In this document: in pieces, positions 57,978 through 64,000 of the stretch
Numbering within the stretch: the first letter of the stretch is position 1
Layout: each line of letters opens with the position of its first letter
Assembly: GCF_933775445.1 (NCBI RefSeq)
Contig: NC_065874.1
Span: forward strand, 11,985,001 to 12,049,000
DNA: 64,000 nt
Origin: Argentina anserina
Taxonomy: Eukaryota; Streptophyta; Magnoliopsida; Rosales; Rosaceae
Direction: 5' to 3'
Notes under the pieces: model-generated
Told to the model about the DNA's origin: nothing
Database searches by the model: none
The model's input: the letters and a program-made list of their open reading frames with translations, nothing else
Program-made: the position numbers and the translations under genes

Positions 57978-58327
57978 TGTCACGTCCCTATTTTGGGAGT
58001 GTCGATCGTGGGCTGCTGGTTGAAAGAACTTCATGTATATATGGGATTTGCTCCAAGATTCAATGTGTGGGAGATATATGGCTGCTCCTTCCGAGGGGTT
58101 CAAGCATGCCGACCCGGTTAAATTCGGAGAGCTTGTTGCTAGTCGAGGACTTAACGTCAAAGAGGCGAGTTGGCCGCCCTACACACAGGTAGGGGTCTGG
58201 AGCCGATCCCCTGATGAGCCCAAGGCAGGGCGAAACCAGTGTATTGCCCCGTTGGATAAGGTTGGCTCCATGGGGATGGAGCGCCGCATGGACCAAGTGT
58301 GGCAGCCGAATGGCTAGGTCCGTGACA
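57978..58327 (+). repeat. 5' LTR of the TRIM
   Basis: 350 bp. It contains a 94-codon open frame (58033-58317) also present in the other LTR; this follows from LTR identity and is not evidence of a protein. Confidence 0.95.
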
Positions 58328-58329
58328 AG

Positions 58330-58341
58330 TGGTATCAGAGC
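58330..58341 (+). other. TRIM primer-binding site
   Basis: TGGTATCAGAGC, complementary to the 3' end of initiator tRNA-Met. Confidence 0.92.
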
Positions 58342-58640
58342 CACCTCAACATCGCTGTCGTTGTGTTCGCCAAGCGCTCACACGTGTCGCCGTGTCCCCA
58401 AGATACGGGGGGCTCCGCGGGGGAGTCGAGTAGGCAGGGTCGCCTCCAGGGGGAGGACCGGACGAGAAGATCCGTGGCAATGTCCAGGACAAGAGAGATC
58501 CGGCGCGAAGTCATTGTTGGGTGGAAGATCTTTGGGAACTCCTTTTCGTCGCTCTAGGCATCGCGGGCGCACATGGGATGCGCGGGCCGCAAGGGAGGAT
58601 GCTGTGTACGAGGACGTACATCAAGTTTGGTGGGGGAGGA

Positions 58641-58990
58641 TGTCACGTCCCTATTTTGGGAGTGTCGATCGTGGGCTGCTGGTTGAAAGAACTTCATGTA
58701 TATATGGGATTTGCTCCAAGATTCAATGTGTGGGAGATATATGGCTGCTCCTTCCGAGGGGTTCAAGCATGCCGACCCGGTTAAATTCGGAGAGCTTGTT
58801 GCTAGTCGAGGACTTAACGTCAAAGAGGCGAGTTGGCCGCCCTACACACAGGTAGGGGTCTGGAGCCGATCCCCTGATGAGCCCAAGACAGGGCGAAACC
58901 AGTGTATTGCCCCGTTGGATAAGGCTGGCTCCATGGGGATGGAGCGCCGCATGGACCAAGTGTGGCAGCCGAATGGCTAGGTCTGTGACA
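58641..58990 (+). repeat. 3' LTR of the TRIM
   Basis: 350 bp; differs from the 5' LTR near 58891 (AAGACAGG for AAGGCAGG), near 58924 (AAGGCTGG for AAGGTTGG) and near the end (GGTCTGTGACA for GGTCCGTGACA). Confidence 0.95.
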
Positions 58991-58994
58991 CTAC

Positions 58995-60046
58995 GCTACC
59001 TTTGAAAATGCTTCAAAGGCCTGCGGAAGGTTTGCTTTGAAAATTACCGAGATAATAAGTACGTACTTCTTTCTTTTCTTTTAGTTACCAAACGACGACT
59101 TGAAGAAATTTCCTATGCAATATAAATCGATCCTTTTTTATCATCTTTCAGCCGGCCAAAAGAAAAAAACTTGTGTTATATAATGCAATCCAACTCTGAA
59201 GGGTATACATAAAAGCATCAACGTAGTTCAAGCTATGGTTAATTACCAAGCCGGCCTAATGTCAACAAAGGAGCGGCCAAACGTGCCTTTCCAATCAATC
59301 ATTCGAGATTTAAACATATCATCTACAGTATGTGGAATCTGAATATGTGCTGCTGCTTTTGGAAATCAGCCGGTCAATGGAAAATTGAAAATAAGAAAGT
59401 ATGTACGTAGACGTACCAAAAATATATATTAAGTAAGAATATAAAGGAAAGTAATCCATGCATTAATTAATGTGACAAAATAATATGTGCAGTTTGTCGA
59501 TAACACTAAAGATATATCAGATCGACTTGTACTGTTGTCCATAGCATATAATGTTCATATGATATTTTCGTTTTAATTATCTAACTAAAATTTCATGCAT
59601 ATATTCCCGATTGAGTGCTCATGACAACCAAATTAATGAGAACCTTCTAGGACACTAATCTAATCCAAAGTATACATCTTCCAATTGAGAGAGTTTGCAT
59701 GAGAGGAGAGGAGAGATATAGATATATCTGTCATCGAAAAAAGAAGACATAGATCGATATGTCAATGTATGATCCAATACAAATGGGGTGATGTGATATG
59801 GAGTGTGTTTGTAGGCATTTGGTCGTCGTCGTCGTCTTGTTCTTCCACAAAAAAGAGCAACGAAGTTGACATGAGAGGAGGAAATGAGTCCAACGGCCAG
59901 ACCCTCCTCGATCGATAACCTCCATTATTATAAGATTCCTTCGGACGTATCTCCGGAGACGTGCACTTCTCTCACGTCTGTGCAGGCCCCATAATCGATC
60001 CTCAACATGCGAAGTCGAAATTGCCCTCTTCCTTCTCCCATGCATC
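58995..60046. other. Intergenic and metallothionein promoter region
   Basis: No gene. It holds the upstream region of the metallothionein gene, including GC-richer DNA at 59930-60000. Confidence 0.5.
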
Positions 60047-60053
60047 TATAAAT
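60047..60053 (+). promoter_or_regulatory. TATA box of the metallothionein gene
   Basis: TATAAAT, 106 bp upstream of the start codon, with no competing ATG frame of note between; the expected start of transcription is about 60080. Confidence 0.6.
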
Positions 60054-60152
60054 TGAGGAGCCATGGATGGGCATGAAGATATAGCAAGCAAAGCAATTTC
60101 AATATAGTCAAGAACAAAACCCATTTTCAGTAAATCAATTCCAAACAGCACC

Positions 60153-61555
60153 ATGTCTGGAAAGTGCGGCACCTGTGACTGCTCTGACTCTTCCCAGTGC
60201 ACGTAAGTAATTTCGATCTCACATGCTGATACATATATGTTCTTTGTTGATCAGATTATGGTTTCTTTTCTTTTGCTGATCAAAGAGCTATTGATCTTAG
60301 AGGATAGGATTAGGATTCAACGTACTAGCTACTCGCGTGTTTGTACATACCGGTACCGACTCATACGTACTCCTGGCTTAAACAGAGTAGCTCAGATGTT
60401 TTGCTCTAAATTAATGATCAAGACAAAGTATTGGGGTTTCGACGGATTGGCTCCTAGAGTCCTAGATCACCTTGATATATATATTCTCAGTTGTGGACGT
60501 CGCATGGTGTGAATTCGGCGATTCTGGTGACTGGCGACGCGTAACGACGGCGCAAATGGTGCCAGATGTGCTCTCCTTCCCAGCACTTCTGTCTGTGCCG
60601 GTCGGAATCTCAAAATTTTCGCACGGTGCCCAAAAACTTGAAGTTTCGAGATTCCGGCCGACCCACGCTATTACTATGCGTCGCCGATAGCTGGAGTTGC
60701 CGAATCCGCATTGTGCGGACGATGTGGACGTTCACAACCGAGAAACCATATATATATACACACACACACACATACCCCTTCCAGAGCGGAGCCATTAAGA
60801 TGCAGAGTTCCATATTTGACTTATTTTTAGGTCACTTTCTCACATTTCCACCATTCAATAATTATATATATATGTCTAGATCACCCATACAAAATTTCAT
60901 TTAATTTGTTGATCGCTAAAGTATCGAAACACTATTAGATCTATGAACCAACTGAATCTGTCAAATCAGAACCGTTCTTGTAAATCACAATTGTGAAAGC
61001 TCAAACGGTCACCAAATTGAATGAAATTTTGTATGGATGATCTAGACATATATATCTAACTCCTGTAAGGAACTCCACACTTTAGTTTCAAAGCGGAGCT
61101 CTATTCTGGAAGAGGACTGATATATATATATATATATAAGAAATGTGTACATGTTTGTGTAAGCCGTAATATTTGGTCACCAACATAATTTAAAGTGATT
61201 GTTGTTGTATTGCAATGGCTATGTACGTTCTTAATTTAAAGGATCATAATAAATTTTGTTCTCTCTAAAATTGCAGGAAGAAGGGAAACAGCTTGGTCAT
61301 TGTTGAGACTGAGAAGAGGTAACCACCTTATTTCTCTCACGACTAATTATTACAATCGAAACATTTCAAGGAATGCATATTTGTTTCTTGACTTTTTACT
61401 TCCTGCTGGAGGAGGAATAGCAACTAATTATATTAAGATCTGATTGCTCTTGCAGCTACGACACTGTTGTTATGGATGCACCAGCCGCCGAGAACGACGG
61501 AAAGTGCAAATGCGGCACGTCCTGCTCTTGCACCGATTGCAAGTGTGGACATTAA
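60153..61555 (+). CDS. MT3: Type 3 metallothionein (63 aa)
   Basis: Three exons, 60153-60202, 61277-61318 and 61456-61555, GT-AG, product 63 aa. N-terminal Cys cluster C5, C8, C10, C16 (MSGKCGTCDCSDSSQC); a linker of about 30 residues without Cys or aromatic residues apart from one Tyr; C-terminal cluster of six Cys in KCKCGTSCSCTDCKCGH. Four plus six cysteines in this arrangement define plant type 3. It binds Cu(I) and Zn(II) in the cytosol for metal homeostasis and redox buffering, and type 3 genes are usually strong in leaves and ripening fruit. Intron 1 is long (1074 bp) and holds two inverted-repeat insertions. A TATA box and short leader precede the start. Confidence 0.95.
60484..60730. 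repeat. GC-rich inverted-repeat segment in metallothionein intron 1
   Basis: The left part (GGCGATTCTGG, GGCGACGCGTAA) is inverted relative to the right (GCGTCGCCGATAG, TTGCCGAATCC), and a central arm pairs TCGGAATCTC with GAGATTCCGG. It differs sharply from the AT-rich intron, so a MITE is likely. No target duplication was identified. Confidence 0.5.
60776..61116. repeat. MITE-like inverted repeat in metallothionein intron 1
   Basis: CTTCCAGAGCGGAGC near 60780 is inverted relative to GCGGAGCTCTATTCTGGAAG near 61090-61110. TCTAGATCACCCATACAAAA (about 60875) pairs with TTTTGTATGGATGATCTAGA (about 61030). Target duplication not resolved. Confidence 0.6.
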
Positions 61556-62108
61556 GTCCCCTCTTCGACAACCAATGGCTGCCATATAACTACAACGTAG
61601 TGAATAAAATTATGGAATATCGTAAATAAAGGATTTGTGCGAATCAAATAACTGTGTTTATTTGTGATAGTAGTTTGATCCAGTTTGTGAGTCGTTAAGC
61701 AAGGGATGTACCCTAATGTGTGTGTCAATCATGTTTTTCTTACTTTGGTAGCCATGTTATGTTCTCGATCTCGTCATGATCTGTGGCATTGTCGCCATTG
61801 TGATCATGTTTGAATTATGAAATTACTCTTAGTATAGATATACATGCTCCATTTTCACATTTCATTTACGACTGCACAGTCAAAACCGTTATCTACGAAT
61901 CTTTAATAAAATGCTGGTCTTTGATTAGATTAGAAGTCTGTATATCTGAATGCGTTATGTCAAAGCCAAGTAATTATAAGTGAAGAACAGCCATTTAAGC
62001 CACCAAAATAGAAGAAATGAGGAAAAGAAAACGCTTAAGCTGTAGTGCTGTACTAAAGTTTAGGGTCCACTGACTGAGTCCATTGTTAATGAACACCAGA
62101 AGTATAGG
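61556..62108. other. Metallothionein 3' UTR and spacer
   Basis: No other gene. The two neighbouring genes converge here. Confidence 0.5.
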
Positions 62109-62792
62109 TCACTTTGGCATTTCGGATTCACTAACTGTAGGGGCCCTTGTATATGAACCCGGCTCTCTCAACTCCTGAGGAAGAATGCAACGACCGCCAA
62201 ACTTCTGTTGCAAGAAAGTTATCACACAAAACAACAGGCACCCGATAGGAATTATGACATCCCCACAAGTGGAGTAGACAGCTGCAACATGACTAGCTTG
62301 CATAAATGTATGACTCATTGAACTGGGGATGAGCTGTGCTGTGTCGCCTGTAGAGATCATAAGCATGTGGTAACACTTGAACATAAGTTGTTACAAGGTA
62401 GAATGGAACAGACAGAGCTTGTTCATTAGATATGCAAAGCATGCTGAGTAGAATTTGATAAAACCTGTATTATTATGATCATAATTTGTTGGTGGGAACT
62501 GAAACTTGACAAGAATCTCACAATCTAAAGAATCCATTGTCTGTACATGACTGTTTAAGCCAACATGCCGGCAGCATATCATGCCCAGGATTCCATCTGT
62601 ATCATCATATACCTCCTCAGAAGAAATATGCATTTCCTTCATATCTGTTGTATTGCCCGACTTCCCAGTCGATAGTTCGAACAACTGGATGCTCACTCTG
62701 TAGCTAATATTAGTGGGGTTGCTGCAGTTGTAGCTGTAATTCATCAATGGAGCGCTGATAGGAGTCGGAGAGTAGTCTTCTTCTTCGGCCAT
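62109..62792 (-). CDS. Unrecognised two-exon protein (188 aa)
   Basis: Exon 1 62792-62465 and exon 2 62347-62109, GT-AG, in phase (NNT to GDTAQ), 188 aa starting MAEEEDYSPTP. A longer frame upstream lacks an ATG. The first half has an Asn/Ser-rich stretch (LMNYSYNCSNPTNISYRVS) and an acidic segment (SSEEVYDDTDG). The second exon contains one hydrophobic stretch (VIIPIGCLLFCVITFL), possibly membrane-spanning. No family recognised. Clean splicing and lack of stops favour a real gene. It runs convergent to the metallothionein and is bordered upstream by a truncated copia element. Confidence 0.55.
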
Positions 62793-63573
62793 TGCAATTG
62801 AAGACAAATATTGCTCGTAGAATTGATTGTTGGAGATGAGAGATCACACATCTAAGAAGTGACAAATAAAATAGAGATTATAAGTGAGTGGATAATAACT
62901 AATTGTACCGAGGCCTTTTGTGATTAAAACCCAACACTTGTGAGGTGGCTAAGTTGGGACAATATTAGTACAGTTGGTCCATAGGCCACGCTTGTCGCTG
63001 TTTAACTTTGTATCAGAGCAGTACTTTTTGGGTTTGTTTTTACAGTTTTTTTTTGTGTGAGCTCGTCAATCGAGCTTGCTGTCACCCTCACTCGGAGCAC
63101 AGCCCGTCGGTGACGTCAGCAAGCTGGTAACCTCCAATCGGCGATGTCAGCAAACTGGTGAACACCACAAACTCAGTCAGAATACCCGACTCGGAACCGC
63201 TCTCGGAACCGCTCCTCCAAGTTCCTGCCCCACCGATCAGCTCAGCTCACCCCGCCGAGCTCCTCTCCGATCAGCCGACGTGCTCGTCCTCGAGGGACTG
63301 CATCTCCGATCTCCTCGACGCCTCGACAAGCACCGGCGACATCTCCTTCCGCCGCTGCAAGCTTTCCACCGCAGCCGCCGTTGCAAGCTCTAGAGCCACG
63401 CATCTAGCTCTCCACCTCTCCACCAGAGCCGCCACATCAAGTGAGGGTGAAATCACCGTCAAAATTGCCGCTGCCAAGCTTCGGATTTGGATCCGACCCA
63501 CCTGGTTTGACCCCGCTTCGACCCGACCCGATCCAGACCCGACCCGAACCGGCCCAGAATTTATATTCTTGAT

Positions 63574-63607
63574 TGTCAGTGTAGGTTCACCGACAGTGCA
63601 CGTGCAC
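63574..63607 (+). other. Conserved hairpin plus GTGCACGTGCAC palindrome, second copy
   Basis: Hairpin 63574-63595 (stems TGTCAGTG and CACCGACA, loop TAGGTT) followed directly by the palindrome at 63596-63607, about 72 nt before gag. Same order as at 18035-18068. Confidence 0.6.
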
Positions 63608-63678
63608 CTAAGACAGGTTCATATCAGTTTTTTTTTGTTTCCGGTGTATAATTCTTGATTTTTTCAATTTCCTTTTCA

Positions 63679-64000
63679 ATGGGTTCTGGAGACGAAGTTG
63701 ATGTTCCGAAATTTGAAGTATTTGTCAAGAGTTCTGACAATGGGTCATTTGGGGGCACTAAACTCAATGGGACCAATTTCCGTAAATGGAAGCGACTTAT
63801 GACGGCTCATCTTCGAGGCATGCAGAAGATGGGGCATGTAACTGGAGTAACTAAGGCTCCTACTGCAGATGATATTATTGCCTACACTAAGTGGGATGAC
63901 GATGATGGCCTTGTGATATCTGTCTTGTAGAAAGCTATGAATGACGAGATAATTGATCTAGTGGAGGCATGTGACACTGCGCATGCAATATGGCTGACAC
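63679..64000 (+). pseudogene. copia gag, N-terminal part, one stop
   Basis: Starts MGSGDEVDVPKFEVFVKSSD and parallels the first element's gag through LNGTNFRKWKRLM. An in-frame TAG at 63928-63930 replaces the Trp found in the other copy (SVLWKAM). The frame continues to the window end. Here the codon that is TAG in the first element (17651-17653) reads CAT. Confidence 0.85.

Larger units (their letters stand above)
57978..58990 (+). mobile_element. TRIM (terminal-repeat retrotransposon in miniature), 1013 bp
   Basis: Two 350-bp LTRs (57978-58327 and 58641-58990), each starting TGTCACG and ending GTGACA, surround a 313-bp interior. TGGTATCAGAGC (58330-58341) is a perfect initiator tRNA-Met primer-binding site 2 bp after the first LTR; TTGGTGGGGGAGGA (58627-58640) is the polypurine tract before the second. 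Flanks share CTAC (57974-57977 and 58991-58994). No gag or pol: it depends on an autonomous partner. The LTRs differ at three positions, all transitions. It is not a Cassandra element: no 5S rRNA sequence in the LTR. Confidence 0.95.
62917..64000 (+). mobile_element. Ty1/copia element related to 13439-18824, cut by the window end
   Basis: TTGTATCAGAGC (63008-63019) is a primer-binding site, one base off the usual plant sequence. A GC-rich leader follows (63020-63678), then gag. The LTR before it does not resemble the 157-bp LTR of the first element and its start is uncertain (a TG near 62917 is a guess). Leader and gag are clearly related to the first element, so the two share internal sequence with different LTRs. 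Confidence 0.75.

Noticed and set aside
57978..58990. Cassandra-type TRIM with 5S rRNA in the LTR
   Set aside because: No 5S internal promoter or 5S-like sequence is visible in either LTR.

Overview
The window is nuclear DNA from a flowering plant. Genes are AT-rich and intron-split with GT-AG junctions, and plant-only families are present (PORR protein, type-3 metallothionein, PHO2/UBC25-type E2 enzymes). Plant transposon superfamilies fill most of the space between genes. The gene set looks eudicot and possibly Rosaceae, but that is an impression I could not test.

Layout, left to right. 1-2880: 3' end of a Ty3/gypsy element with a truncated long LTR. 3185-4552: intronless organellar PORR gene (WTF9-like). 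5212-7640: multi-exon pseudogene. 9853-10095: COX17 copper chaperone. 10787-12702: GGGACG-rich hAT-like element and a 106-bp tandem duplication. 13439-18824: complete but mutated Ty1/copia element with a CCATA target duplication. 19070-19190: ATL RING-H2 remnant. 19202-20812: non-autonomous hAT-like element carrying a captured glycosyltransferase exon. 22728-23240: another broken gene. 24508-24915: small membrane protein. 25046-25267: RING fragment with a lost zinc ligand. 25728-28525: hAT transposase and its subterminal repeats.

32708-55349 is the gene-rich core: three tandem, same-strand paralogues of a large E2 ubiquitin-conjugating enzyme (A 719 aa, B 626 aa, C 649 aa). I resolved them exon by exon and all phases close. 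B and C have an internally duplicated acidic motif block that A lacks. Between B and C sit a 3.8-kb PIF/Harbinger element (TAA target duplication, both ORFs) and a 2.7-kb solo LTR, which explain the wide B-C spacing.

55680-58990 is a row of small mobile elements: a Mutator-like MITE, an hAT MITE and a TRIM with 350-bp LTRs differing at three sites. 60153-61555 is a three-exon type-3 metallothionein gene with inverted-repeat elements in its first intron. 62109-62792 is an unrecognised two-exon gene. From about 62917 a second Ty1/copia element, related to the first, runs off the end.

Functional links: COX17 and the metallothionein both handle copper, but they are 50 kb apart and nothing suggests co-regulation. 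The E2 array is the only true gene cluster. No unmistakably new system is visible. The most unusual observations are a hairpin plus 12-nt palindrome conserved in the leaders of both copia elements, the host exon inside the hAT element, and the motif duplication in the E2 array.
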